DNA of 64,000 nucleotides from Rhizobium sp. WYCCWR10014 (lineage in GTDB: Bacteria; Pseudomonadota; Alphaproteobacteria; Rhizobiales; Rhizobiaceae): positions 1-64,000 of the forward strand of contig NZ_LXFU01000037.1 in assembly GCF_001657485.1 (NCBI RefSeq), written 5' to 3'. Both the position numbers and the translations under genes were made by a program. The notes under the pieces are model-generated. The model made no database searches. It saw only the letters and a list, made by a program, of their open reading frames with translations, and was not told the DNA's origin. Positions 51,353-60,047 of this stretch are shown piece by piece (the first letter of the stretch is position 1; each line of letters begins with the position of its first letter).

Positions 51353-52273
51353 TCAGCTCGCCAAGGTCAGGCCGCCATAACGACTGACTTCATTTTCGAT
51401 TTCGGCAACCAGCGTATCGAGCGCAGGATTTCGCGCCTTACGGGCCCGACGCACCACATAGGCCAGGGCGGGAGGCGTGGGCAGGCGGTTAGTGATGATA
51501 TCCATCCCGGGGCGCAGATGGCGCCCGTTCAGAAGCGCCACACCCAGGGCTGAGGTGACCGCCGAGACGATTCCTGCGGCGCTGGCGCACTCAAACACCG
51601 TCTCGAGCAGCGTGTCGTCATCCTGGCCGATATCGAGTGCCCATTGGCGATAGAAGCATTCGTCGTCGAAAGACAGGAATGGAATCGGACCACTCGGTGG
51701 CAGAGCCAGGTCGGAATGTTTGACCCAGTAGAGCTGCTCCCGGAAAAGCACGATATCGGTCGGGCGAACCTCATGGGCAAAGATCTGCACGATCGCAGCG
51801 TCGAGCTCTCCTTGCTCCAGCATCGCCCGAAGAACCAAACTCATCCTGACCTTGGTGCGCACGGCGACATCAGGATGGAGGCGGCGAAACCGGCCCAATA
51901 TGCGGGCGAGATCGGTACAGGTCGTGTCCTCGGTCAGCCCGAGGGCGATGCGTCCTGCGAGCGGCGTTTTCGTCAGGCTGAGAAGCGCTTCGTCATGGAG
52001 GCCGAGGATACGCTTGGCGTAATCCAGCAAATCCTCGCCGGCGGCGGTGAAGACAGGCGCTCCCGGCTTGCGGCTCAGAAGATCACAATCGAGGCTGACT
52101 TCAAGCCGCTTGATCTTGTGGCTGACGGCCGATTGCGACAGACCCAGCGCCTCGGCAGCGCGGGTGATGCCGCCATGACGGCGAACGGACCACAGGACCC
52201 GCAGCGCGTCTATTTCCAATCGTCGGCTGTTGACTTCGGTCAAGGCAGGCACTCTCCGCTGACTATGTTGCAA
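51353..52273 (-). CDS. LysR family transcriptional regulator
   Basis: A 306-aa LysR protein (EIDALRVLWSVRRHGGITRAAEALGLSQSAVSHKIKRLEVSLDCDLLSRKPGAPVFTAAGEDLL). It is divergent from an EamA exporter and probably controls it. Direct repeats in the shared promoter may be its site. Confidence 0.87.
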   Translation of the reverse strand: MQHSQRRVPALTEVNSRRLEIDALRVLWSVRRHGGITRAAEALGLSQSAVSHKIKRLEVSLDCDLLSRKPGAPVFTAAGEDLLDYAKRILGLHDEALLSLTKTPLAGRIALGLTEDTTCTDLARILGRFRRLHPDVAVRTKVRMSLVLRAMLEQGELDAAIVQIFAHEVRPTDIVLFREQLYWVKHSDLALPPSGPIPFLSFDDECFYRQWALDIGQDDDTLLETVFECASAAGIVSAVTSALGVALLNGRHLRPGMDIITNRLPTPPALAYVVRRARKARNPALDTLVAEIENEVSRYGGLTLAS

Positions 52274-52329
52274 AGCCTATGCATGGATGTGGTGATGCTG
52301 GCAAGCCATCATCGATAAATCAATCATCC

Positions 52330-52360
52330 TGTCATGTGCTCATCGAAATTTGTCATGTGC
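52330..52360. promoter_or_regulatory. Direct repeats TGTCATGTGC, 21-bp period
   Basis: TGTCATGTGC occurs exactly at 52330-52339 and 52351-52360. The 21-bp period is two helical turns, so both sites face the same side of the DNA. They lie between the LysR gene and the exporter gene, 56 bp before its start. Confidence 0.5.
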
Positions 52361-52415
52361 GATGTCGATCTATTCGACCTATGGCTGAGCAGAACGAAAT
52401 CAAAACGAGTATTGC

Positions 52416-53309
52416 ATGACGGATGAAGTTCTCGCTCGGCCTGCGCCGCATCACCGTTTCCTATGGCCCGTGCTGGCGACGCTTCTGGTGATCAGTTGGA
52501 GTTCCGGTTTCGTCGGCATTCGCTACGCCAGCGAGGAGGCGAGCGTCATCCTGGTCTTGTTCTGGCGCACCCTTCTATCGGGAACAATACTGCTACCCTT
52601 CGCCTTGGCCATCGGACCGCGGATGCACCTGCGCGGCGTGCTGGGACAGATGCTGTTCGGCGTGATGTCAGTCTTCCTCTATCTCGGCGGATTCGCTCTC
52701 GCCATCGAGCAGCGCGTGCCGACGGGACTGGTCGCACTGATTTCCGACCTCTTGCCGCTGGCGATTGCGTGCCTGTCGCAACCACTCCTGGGCGAGCGGC
52801 TGACGCGGCGACAATGGCTGGGGACGGCGATCGCCGTGGCGGGCGTCCTGCTCGTTTCGCTCGAAAGCCTGAGTTTTGGCGAGGCCCCGCTCTGGGCCTA
52901 CGGGCTGACGGCCGGCTCGATGCTGGTTTTCGCCCTCGCCTCCGTTCTCTACAGACGGCGGCGCACGGAGCATATGCCTGTCCACCAGAGCCTTTGCATC
53001 CAGACCCTAACCGGCTCGGCCTTGTTTTCGTTCTGCGCCTTCATGCAGGGCAACGTGATCCCGCCGATGACCGTCGATTTCGCCATCGGCATGACATGGC
53101 TCGTGCTGATTGCGACCTTCGCCGCCTATTCAGTCTACTACACCAGTCTTCGACTGTTCCCCGTGGCGCAAGTCAGCGCCGCGATCTACCTCAGCCCGCC
53201 GATCACTATGTTATGGGCCTGGGCCTTGTTTTCCGAGCCGCTGACTGCAACGATGTTCATCGGGCTGGCGGTGACACTGGTGGGCGTTTGGATGACCTCG
53301 CGAGCGTGA
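52416..53309 (+). CDS. EamA/DMT family transporter
   Basis: A 297-aa inner-membrane exporter of about ten helices in two EamA repeats. It starts with a short cytoplasmic segment and the TM region FLWPVLATLLVISWSSGFVGIRYASEEASVILVLFWRTLL. The LysR-EamA divergent pair suggests effector-induced export of an amino-acid-like metabolite. Confidence 0.85.
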   Translation: MTDEVLARPAPHHRFLWPVLATLLVISWSSGFVGIRYASEEASVILVLFWRTLLSGTILLPFALAIGPRMHLRGVLGQMLFGVMSVFLYLGGFALAIEQRVPTGLVALISDLLPLAIACLSQPLLGERLTRRQWLGTAIAVAGVLLVSLESLSFGEAPLWAYGLTAGSMLVFALASVLYRRRRTEHMPVHQSLCIQTLTGSALFSFCAFMQGNVIPPMTVDFAIGMTWLVLIATFAAYSVYYTSLRLFPVAQVSAAIYLSPPITMLWAWALFSEPLTATMFIGLAVTLVGVWMTSRA

Positions 53310-53340
53310 ACGCTTGTGCGGATGCGATCAGCGTTGCCAC

Positions 53341-53877
53341 TTAAATCCGGAAACTGCCGGTGGCGTACATGTTGGTCGGCGCCCCGTGCAACATCACCTC
53401 GCGCTCGAAGATGAAGCCACATTTTTCTAGAATGCGTTTCGAAGCGGCGTTGGCGGTGCGAACCAGTCCGATTACCCGATCCGCCTGCAGATCATCGAAA
53501 GCAAATGTCAGGGATTCCCTGACCAATTCCGTGGCATAGCCATGCCCCCAGCTTTCAGGTTGCAGATGATATGAAAGGTTGAGGCCGTCGAATTCCTTGG
53601 AAACGGTCACACCGCCGAACCCTATCAGCGCACCGCCCGACTCGACCGCCCAACGCCCGAACCCGTGATCTTTCCAATGCCCGATGTCGCGTGCAAGCCG
53701 CGCTGCGCTTTCCTCCGGCGCATCAGACCGGGGCACCGGTCGGTGTGCGACCAATTCCGGCCGTGAAAAAAGTAGGGTCAGGAAATCGGCATCGCCTTCC
53801 ACGGGAGGCCTGAGGCGCAATCTGGCGGTGCGCCTTACTGCAGACTGCGAGGCACCCTTGAATTCATTCTCAAGCAT
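53341..53877 (-). CDS. GNAT acetyltransferase, RimJ/RimL group
   Basis: A 178-aa acetyltransferase. It begins TARLRLRPPVEGDADFLTLLFSRPELVAHRPVPRSD, has the CoA-binding loop ESWGHGYATELVRESLTFAFDDLQAD, and later ANAASKRILEKCGF. It probably acetylates a protein N-terminus or small amine. Unlike many RimJ-like genes, it has no evident operon partner. Confidence 0.85.
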   Translation of the reverse strand: MLENEFKGASQSAVRRTARLRLRPPVEGDADFLTLLFSRPELVAHRPVPRSDAPEESAARLARDIGHWKDHGFGRWAVESGGALIGFGGVTVSKEFDGLNLSYHLQPESWGHGYATELVRESLTFAFDDLQADRVIGLVRTANAASKRILEKCGFIFEREVMLHGAPTNMYATGSFRI

Positions 53878-53921
53878 CTTCCATCCAATTTTGAAAACGC
53901 GGCAATGTGACTGATAACAAA

Positions 53922-54674
53922 TTATTCCAGGCGGCGCGCTTCCAGCGGCGCGTCCTGCCTGTATCCCTCGAAATAGCGGCCGCCATGGACGGCAAGCTCC
54001 CGATCGGCCAAAGCCAGAAATCTAGCGCCGTCGCCCGCTGCCGCCAGTATGAACGCCGCGTCGAATTCCGCTGCCAATTGTGCATCGAGCTTCCGCATCA
54101 CGCGCGGCGCCCACTTCCCGCGGCCGGCCCATGCGCCGCGCCCGAGCAGGATCAGGTCGGTGAGCTTCTGGTAGAGCAGCGCGGCGATGGCGGCGATCTC
54201 TTCGGGCGAGCGGGTACCGCGCAGATCATCGGCCAGATCGGTGACCTGGTAGCGCAGCATGTCATAGCTTGGACCGCCGAGAGGCTTGGGTCCTGCCGCC
54301 AACATCTCCGTCGCCTTTGTCTGGATTGCGCGGGCGCTGTCGATATCCGATCCCAGGATTCTGCCCGTCGCAACCATGTTGGCCATGATGGGATAACCGC
54401 TGTCGGCGTCCTGATGGAGATAATGCGCCAGCGTCTGCGGATCATGGACGAAGGCCTCGACCGGGAAACCGCCTTCGGTGAACGATTCCCGCCAGGCTCT
54501 TTCGAGGGACGGGAACACGACGACCAGATCGATATCCGAAAAGGCGCTCCCTTCGCCGCGCATGATGGAGCCGGCGACATAGGCGAATGCGGCCCTGGGA
54601 TAGCGGCTGGCGATGCAGTGGCGGGCGACGGCCAGCGCCCGCTCCGCAAGAACATGTTTCTGGATATCGTCCAC
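53922..54674 (-). CDS. Nucleotidyltransferase (MNT-like) domain protein
   Basis: About 250 aa. The nucleotidyltransferase core reads AYVAGSIMRGEGSAFSDIDLVVVF: GS followed by DxD, the polymerase-beta pattern. The C-terminal half is helical. It could be an aminoglycoside-type or toxin-antitoxin-type transferase. The start is uncertain: GTG at 54672-54674 has GAGGACGAG upstream, while TTG at 54749 opens the frame without support. There is no neighbouring HEPN partner, so a classic MNT-HEPN module is not indicated. Confidence 0.7.
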   Translation of the reverse strand: MDDIQKHVLAERALAVARHCIASRYPRAAFAYVAGSIMRGEGSAFSDIDLVVVFPSLERAWRESFTEGGFPVEAFVHDPQTLAHYLHQDADSGYPIMANMVATGRILGSDIDSARAIQTKATEMLAAGPKPLGGPSYDMLRYQVTDLADDLRGTRSPEEIAAIAALLYQKLTDLILLGRGAWAGRGKWAPRVMRKLDAQLAAEFDAAFILAAAGDGARFLALADRELAVHGGRYFEGYRQDAPLEARRLE

Positions 54675-54957
54675 GATCTCGTCCTCGAATACGGGAGACG
54701 AGCGGGAACAAAAAACCCGCTCGTTTCCGGCGGGTTGGTTCAGCAGCAATGAACGGAATTCAGTTCACGCGTCTACCACCCACCGCGGCGCGGTGGTCGT
54801 AGACATCGTCGAAACTGCAAAAGTCCTGTTCATGGCTAAGGTTAACCCGCGACGGTGACAGCGTCAATGCGCCGAAGCCGGACGCCAAGGACGGCTTTCC
54901 CGGCGCGATGTTTTGCGTCTAAGATGGGGCAAGACTCGCAAACAGGAAGAACCCGCC

Positions 54958-55653
54958 ATGCCCCATCCCGCCACCGTCATTCCGCGTCCCGCACCGGTTT
55001 TGCTGCCGGTCGAAGGCAGTGACGAGCGCTTTCCGGTGCGCCGTGTCTATTGCGTCGGGCGTAATTATGCCGATCACGCAATCGAGATGGGCCATGATCC
55101 CAGCCGCGAGCCGCCCTTCTTCTTCCAGAAGAATGCCGACAACCTGCTGCCGGCGGGCAAGGCCTTTCCCTATCCGTCTCTGTCGAACGACGTGCACTAC
55201 GAGGTCGAGTGCGTACTGGCGCTGAAATCAGGCGGCGCAAACATCGAGGCGGCGGACGCGCTCGACTGCGTCTACGGCTATGCCGTCGGCATCGATTTCA
55301 CCCGCCGCGACCTCCAGGGCGAGGCAAAGAAGCTTGGTCGTCCCTGGGAGGTCGGCAAGGCCTTCGAACATTCCGCTCCTATCTCGTCAATCGTTCCGGC
55401 CAGCCGCCTCGGCCACCCCGCGGAAGGCAGGATCTGGCTGGAACATAACGGCAAGCGCGTGCAGGACGGCGATCTTAACCAGATGATCTGGAAGGTGCCG
55501 GAGATCATCGCCGAACTGTCGAAGCTCTTCACTCTGGCACCCGGTGATATCATCATGACCGGCACGCCCGCCGGCGTCGGCGCGGTCGGCAGAGGCGATC
55601 GCATCAACTGCGGCATCGATGGCGTGGCGACGCTATCGGTCGAGGTCGTCTGA
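54958..55653 (+). CDS. Fumarylacetoacetate hydrolase family protein
   Basis: A 231-aa FAH-type hydrolase/decarboxylase. It has the metal-binding GRNYADHAIEMG, PFFFQK..DNLLPAG, YEVECVLALK (Glu pair) and DIIMTGTPAGVG loop. The start with AGGAAG at 54958 was chosen over 54913. A gamma-carbonic anhydrase gene follows 10 bp later, so they are co-transcribed. It is likely oxaloacetate-decarboxylase or acylpyruvase-like. Confidence 0.85.
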   Translation: MPHPATVIPRPAPVLLPVEGSDERFPVRRVYCVGRNYADHAIEMGHDPSREPPFFFQKNADNLLPAGKAFPYPSLSNDVHYEVECVLALKSGGANIEAADALDCVYGYAVGIDFTRRDLQGEAKKLGRPWEVGKAFEHSAPISSIVPASRLGHPAEGRIWLEHNGKRVQDGDLNQMIWKVPEIIAELSKLFTLAPGDIIMTGTPAGVGAVGRGDRINCGIDGVATLSVEVV

Positions 55654-55663
55654 GGAGAGAGCC

Positions 55664-56194
55664 ATGTCCATCTACGCGCTTGGAGGATTGACGCCGAAAC
55701 TGCCCGCCGCCGGGCTCTATTGGATCGCCCCGGATGCCCATATCATCGGCCAGATCGAACTCGCCGAGAATGTCGGTATCTGGTTCGGCGCCGTGCTGCG
55801 CGGCGACAACGAGCCGATCATTGTCGGCGAAGGCAGCAATATTCAGGAAGGCGTCATGGCCCATACCGACATGGGCTTCCCGCTGACGATCGGAAAAGGC
55901 TGCACCATCGGCCACCACGCCATCCTCCACGGCTGCACCATCGGCGACAATGCGCTGATCGGCATGGGCGCGACGATCCTGAATGGTGCGAAGATCGGCA
56001 ACAACTGCCTCGTCGGCGCCAATGCGCTGGTGACCGAAGGCAAGGAATTCCCCGACAATTCGCTGATCGTCGGAGCACCGGCCCGGGTCGTGCGCACGCT
56101 CGACGATGCGGCAGTCGCGGCCATCCGCCGCTCGGCTGAAAGCTACATCGCCAACTGGCAACGCTTCGCCAGGGATCTCAGGCAGATCGGGTGA
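55664..56194 (+). CDS. Gamma-carbonic anhydrase family protein
   Basis: A 176-aa left-handed beta-helix trimer-forming protein. Hexapeptide repeats run through residues about 30-120 (GAVLRGDNEPIIVGEGSNIQEGVMAHTDMG... TIGHHAILHGCTIGDNALIGMGA). The zinc His residues lie at MAHTD, GHHAILHG. TGAGGAGAG precedes the ATG. It is operon partner of the FAH-type gene. Confidence 0.88.
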   Translation: MSIYALGGLTPKLPAAGLYWIAPDAHIIGQIELAENVGIWFGAVLRGDNEPIIVGEGSNIQEGVMAHTDMGFPLTIGKGCTIGHHAILHGCTIGDNALIGMGATILNGAKIGNNCLVGANALVTEGKEFPDNSLIVGAPARVVRTLDDAAVAAIRRSAESYIANWQRFARDLRQIG

Positions 56195-56235
56195 TTGGGT
56201 AAACTCAGCGGCGGGTGGCGAAGCACTCTCTCCGC

Positions 56236-56943
56236 TCACCAGACTCCCGGAATCCAGCGCCAGCGCACACGCGCCATATACTCCGCATAGCCTTCGAGGC
56301 CCTTGCGCAGTTCGGCTTCCTCGCCGAGCGTGCGGCCGAAGAGGACGACGACGAGCAGGCCGGCGGGGATCAGCGCGTAGAGCGATCCAAGCGACAGCGC
56401 CATGCCGGCACTGAGCACGATGGCGGTTGCGTATCCGGGATGGCGGATTACGGCGTAGGGTCCGATGTCGATCACCTTGTGGTCGCGGTCGGTTTGAATG
56501 CGCACTGTCGGCTCGAAATGGCGGTTGACCGATTGCGCCCCGGTCAGGCCGAGATAACCTGATGTCATCAGGAGATAGCCGATAAACACGACCCAATCGG
56601 GCTGCGGCGCCCAGTGGAAACGTCCGTCGTCGAATGCGCCGACCGGAAGTATGGCGGCAAAGAGAATGATCGTCAGCGTCGCCACCACGGCGTCCCAGGG
56701 CTTGGTACCCTTCTGGTATCGGCTGCGCGCCGCAAACAGCTCCGGATTCGTCCGCCAGATCCAGATGATTGCGACAACAGTCAGCACAAGGAACAGGCCG
56801 AGAAAAATCCAGCCGCGCGGCCAGTCGAGCGTGCCGGCCGGCCAGAACAGCGCGGCAAACATGAGGGCAATGGTGATGGCGAGCGATCCGAGCGATGGCG
56901 CCGCGGCGAAAGAGTGACCAGGCCGGATGTCCCGCTGCGTCAT
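56236..56943 (-). CDS. Isoprenylcysteine carboxyl methyltransferase-like membrane protein
   Basis: A 235-aa membrane protein with five or six hydrophobic segments. The C-terminal part carries the PEMT/ICMT-like signature GPYAVIRHPGYATAIVLSAGMAL...RTLGEEAELRKGLEGYAEYMARVRWRWIPGVW, where His, Pro and Glu residues bind SAM. The ATG at 56941-56943 has GGAGAG upstream. The methyl acceptor is unknown. Confidence 0.82.
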   Translation of the reverse strand: MTQRDIRPGHSFAAAPSLGSLAITIALMFAALFWPAGTLDWPRGWIFLGLFLVLTVVAIIWIWRTNPELFAARSRYQKGTKPWDAVVATLTIILFAAILPVGAFDDGRFHWAPQPDWVVFIGYLLMTSGYLGLTGAQSVNRHFEPTVRIQTDRDHKVIDIGPYAVIRHPGYATAIVLSAGMALSLGSLYALIPAGLLVVVLFGRTLGEEAELRKGLEGYAEYMARVRWRWIPGVW

Positions 56944-57032
56944 GATCGCTCTCCGTTCCATTACAGCGCCGCGCGTCCTTTTAGACGCGCAGAAGGACGC
57001 TGCACATGGCGGATTTCATTGAAAAAATCGCC

Positions 57033-57434
57033 TTACTCGGCGGCTTCGAGAAATTGGCTGTTTCGTGAAGATGAGGCAAGAGCCTGAACCCTCGCTTCCG
57101 CCTTGGCGATCAGCTGATAGAATTCGTCTTGCGCTTCGACATCCAGCTGAATGACGGCATTGACGTCGTCGGGCGTATCGCAAACGCAGGCGACCGCAGA
57201 AATGGGACAGATACCGCCGGGATAGCGTCTTCCGGTGCCCGTATAGGCGCGACGTCCCCAACGCTCGGAATAGACCGTCTCTTCCCGCTCAAGCTGCAGG
57301 ATCGTTCCCTTGCAGGCAGTCACGATAGCCGCCTTGCCGTAAGCGAACCAGTGATAGTTCAGCCTCCGGAGAATATATTTGCCGGTGATATCTTCGCCAG
57401 CCAGTTCGGCAGGGTTTTCAATCATTCTAATCAT
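57033..57434 (-). CDS. Hypothetical protein, 133 aa
   Basis: I do not recognise a family. It has an N-terminal GKYILRRLNYHWFAYGKAAIVTACKGTILQL segment, a Cys cluster (CPISAVACVC) near residue 78 and an acidic helical C-terminus. No signal peptide or membrane helix is visible. GAGGAAG lies upstream of the ATG at 57432-57434. Four Cys in ten residues suggest metal binding or disulfides. Codon use looks normal for the region. Confidence 0.55.
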   Translation of the reverse strand: MIRMIENPAELAGEDITGKYILRRLNYHWFAYGKAAIVTACKGTILQLEREETVYSERWGRRAYTGTGRRYPGGICPISAVACVCDTPDDVNAVIQLDVEAQDEFYQLIAKAEARVQALASSSRNSQFLEAAE

Positions 57435-57765
57435 GACGGCTTCCTCAACGTCTAAACAATATCCGTCATGTCTTCGCGCGCAGCAAGTCAAAAAACGCTG
57501 CTTTTGGAGACACTTAGTCACAAAGTGTTTCCGATTCTTACATTAACCACGCGTCGAGCATCCCCTTATGCACACAATTCTTCGTCGAATTTCCCGCAAC
57601 CTGCTACCGATTTCGTCATTGTCCGAGGTAGCAGGCACGTCAATGTACCCTTGTGTTTTTCGGCGCAGGCTCGATATGTCTCCCTGATTGGTCCGAACAC
57701 CGCGCCGTTTTTCATCCCACGAAACGGCCGGCTGTTTCGCCAGTTGGTCACCGCAGGAGGATTTC
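57435..57765. other. 331-bp divergent gap with two inverted repeats
   Basis: No gene is visible. Two repeats stand out: ACACTT...AAGTGT (57510-57528) and CCTGCTACC...GGTAGCAGG (57600-57635, 9-bp perfect arms, 18-nt loop). The region serves as the promoter area of the two flanking small genes, and the second repeat could be an operator or an RNA hairpin. Confidence 0.4.
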
Positions 57766-58137
57766 ATGGTCGACGCGATCAACCCCATCTCCGCCACTGC
57801 CCCGTCCGAACCCACCAAGGTCGGCACCAGCACGTCGATTGGCTCCGAACCGGACAATGCCTGGGTCGCCGCCCGGCAGTCGCAGATCACCGCCGATCAG
57901 CTGGCAGCGAAGAAGGCCGTGGAGAAGGAAGCGGCAAGCGATCTCATCCCGCACGCGAATCTGATCGTCGACGACGAGGCGCATCCGCAAAAGGGGCACG
58001 GGCATACGGCATCGGAAGAACGGGAAGAGGCCGGCGGACAGCCGGAACAGCCGGTCTTGTCAGGCGAAAGCGATCGGATTGGCACCCGGAATTTCGACGA
58101 CGATACGCCCTTCGGCGAGCGCGTCGCCATCGTCTGA
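57766..58137 (+). CDS. Hypothetical polar protein, 123 aa
   Basis: A hydrophilic, probably disordered protein (low-complexity Glu/Asp/Pro/Ala, ending DDDTPFGERVAIV). GGAGG precedes the ATG at 57766. The codon pattern fits a real gene, and the strong ribosome site supports translation. No family is recognised. Confidence 0.6.
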   Translation: MVDAINPISATAPSEPTKVGTSTSIGSEPDNAWVAARQSQITADQLAAKKAVEKEAASDLIPHANLIVDDEAHPQKGHGHTASEEREEAGGQPEQPVLSGESDRIGTRNFDDDTPFGERVAIV

Positions 58138-58168
58138 TCGAAACGCAGACAGGAAACCGTCCACGCGG

Positions 58169-58567
58169 TCAATTCGACCCCGCAAGCTGGGCTTCGATTG
58201 CCACTTTGTCGATGACCGACCAGACCTCGACGATCTTGCCGCCGCGAAATTCGTAGATGACATTCTCGGTGAAGGAAAGGCGCCTGCCGTTCACATCGAG
58301 GCCGAGGAATTTTGCCCTCGGCCTACAATCGAAGCCGAGCCGGCAGGTAATGTATGGCGGATCGCAAAGCAGCATCAGCACCTTGAAATAGAGATCGGGA
58401 ATCTCATCGAAGTCCTGCTCGAGCATGGCGACGTAACCCGGCAGCCCGAGCCGCCGGCCGTTATGAACCGCATCGTCGCCGACGAACTGCCCGAGATTGG
58501 GCCAGTCCTGCCTGTTCAGGCAGGCGATGTAGCCGCGATATATCTCCGCGAGTTCGGTTTTCGTCAC
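58169..58567 (-). CDS. SnoaL-like ester cyclase-family protein
   Basis: A 132-aa NTF2-like fold protein (IYRGYIACLNRQDWPNLGQFVGDDAVHNGRRLGLPGYVAMLEQDFDEIPDLYFKVLMLLCD... FTENVIYEFRGGKIVEVWSVIDK). It matches the SnoaL-like polyketide cyclase group of predicted ester cyclases. It probably binds or cyclises a small molecule; the substrate is unknown. Confidence 0.8.
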   Translation of the reverse strand: MTKTELAEIYRGYIACLNRQDWPNLGQFVGDDAVHNGRRLGLPGYVAMLEQDFDEIPDLYFKVLMLLCDPPYITCRLGFDCRPRAKFLGLDVNGRRLSFTENVIYEFRGGKIVEVWSVIDKVAIEAQLAGSN

Positions 58568-58836
58568 GCGATCGTCCCTGGCTTTAGTTCTGCGGCAAAG
58601 ATAGCGCCGGGATCTGCACTTGCCAGCGGCGAGCGTGCCGCCTCGAGAGTTTCAGTTCAAGAGAACTCAGCCTGCACGCCAGGCAAGGGCGGCAATGACG
58701 GTCCCGGCAAGGGCGGCTCTGGATCTAAGCCGGACGAACCCGATCGCTTTGTGATCGCGTCTAATACCGTCGGGACCCGGCGGGCTCTGCCATCGCAATA
58801 GTCCGCGAGGCGATCGTCTAGCGAACACGAGGAAGC

Positions 58837-59235
58837 TTACGCCGCGCAGGCCTCACACAATCCGCGGATCTCGATCGTCGTCTTTTCAGGCTTGAACTTC
58901 TGCCCGCGCACCCATTCCATCAGCCGGTGGTCGACCTCGTGGTCGTGGAACTCCGTCACCTGGCCGCAGCTTTCGCAGATGGCGAAGGCGACGATGCCGT
59001 GGCTGTGGCAGTCGTCGCCCGGATGGGCGCAGGCGACGAAGGAGTTGATGCTTTCGAGCCGGTGCACCACGCCATATTCGAGCAGCTTTTCCAGCGCGCG
59101 GTAGACCTGCAGCGGCGCGCGAAAACCGTGGTCGCGCAGCTTGTCGAGGATGGTATAGGCGCTGAGCGGCCCTTCGGCCTTTTCGAGCACGTCGAAGACC
59201 AGCGACTGGTTCTTGGTCAATTGCGGTGTCGTCAT
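58837..59235 (-). CDS. zur: Zinc uptake regulator Zur (Fur family)
   Basis: A 132-aa Fur-family repressor. Winged helix in residues 10-75 (QSLVFDVLEKAEGPLSAYTILDKLRDHGFRAPLQVYRALEKLLEYGVVHRLE), then CAHPGDDCHSHGIVAFAICESCGQVTEFHDHEV, which supplies zinc ligands, and a C-terminal CEAC pair. It shares an ATGA overlap with the znuB stop and is co-transcribed with znuC-znuB. Candidate boxes occur before znuC/znuA and before the COG0523 gene. Confidence 0.92.
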   Translation of the reverse strand: MTTPQLTKNQSLVFDVLEKAEGPLSAYTILDKLRDHGFRAPLQVYRALEKLLEYGVVHRLESINSFVACAHPGDDCHSHGIVAFAICESCGQVTEFHDHEVDHRLMEWVRGQKFKPEKTTIEIRGLCEACAA

Positions 59236-60047
59236 GAGCCTTGTCCTTGCATGATCGCGCGGTGGCGCCTGACGGGAAGCAGACTGAGAATGAAGAGGAT
59301 CAGTGCCGCGACCACGATCGAAGGGCCGGAGGGCGTGTCGTAGGTGAGCGAGCCGAACAGACCGCCGACGACGGCCGCCGCCCCGATCAGCGAGGCGAGC
59401 ACTGCCATGATCTCCGGCGTCGGCGAGAAGCGCCGCGCCGCAGCCGCCGGAATGATCAGCAGCGAGGTGATCAGCATGATGCCGACAATCTTCATGGCAA
59501 TCGCAATGACGACGGCCATCAGCAGCATGAAGAACAGCCGCGCCCGCTCCGGCTTCAGCCCTTCGGCCTCGGCGAGCTCGGCATTGACGGTCGCAGCCAG
59601 GAGCGGCCGCCAGAGCCGGGCCATCGCCACGAGCACGAACAGGCCGCCGCCCCAGATCAGCGCGATGTCGGTGGTGGAAACGGCAAGGATATCGCCGAAC
59701 AGGAAGGCGATGAGATCGATCCGCACCCAACTCATGAAGGCGACCATGACGAGGCCGATCGCCAGTGTCGCATGCGAGAGGATGCCGAGCAGCGCATCGG
59801 CCGACAGCGCCTGGCGCTTCTGCAGGAAGAGCAGCAGCACCGACACAAGGGCGGCGACGGCAAAGACAGCCAGTGTCAGATTGAGTTCGAAGAGCAGCGA
59901 CAGTGCGACGCCGAGCAGCGCCGAATGGGCGATCGTATCGCCGAAATAGGCCATGCGCCGCCAGATGATGAAGCAGCCGAGCGGCCCCGTCGTCAGCGCC
60001 AGGCCGACGCCGGCAAGGATGGCGCGCACGAAAAAATCGTCAAGCAT
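59232..60047 (-). CDS. znuB: Zinc ABC transporter permease ZnuB
   Basis: A 271-aa ABC-3 family permease with about eight hydrophobic segments (MLDDFFVRAILAGVGLALTTGPLGCFIIWRRMAYFGDTIAHSALLGVALSL). The frame runs upstream to 60146 through His-rich znuC coding in another frame; the true ATG is 60045-60047, overlapping the znuC end by 8 nt. Partner of ZnuC and ZnuA. Confidence 0.92.
   Translation of the reverse strand: MLDDFFVRAILAGVGLALTTGPLGCFIIWRRMAYFGDTIAHSALLGVALSLLFELNLTLAVFAVAALVSVLLLFLQKRQALSADALLGILSHATLAIGLVMVAFMSWVRIDLIAFLFGDILAVSTTDIALIWGGGLFVLVAMARLWRPLLAATVNAELAEAEGLKPERARLFFMLLMAVVIAIAMKIVGIMLITSLLIIPAAAARRFSPTPEIMAVLASLIGAAAVVGGLFGSLTYDTPSGPSIVVAALILFILSLLPVRRHRAIMQGQGS

Noticed and set aside
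53922..54674. MNT-HEPN toxin-antitoxin module
   Set aside because: The nucleotidyltransferase motif is present, but at 250 aa it is much longer than MNT antitoxins and no HEPN gene is adjacent.
58568..58836. Plus-strand Gly/Lys-rich tail (GKGGNDGPGKGG)
   Set aside because: It looks like a genuine low-complexity C-terminus, but no start codon or ribosome site supports a separate gene and most of its frame overlaps the SnoaL-like gene in antisense.
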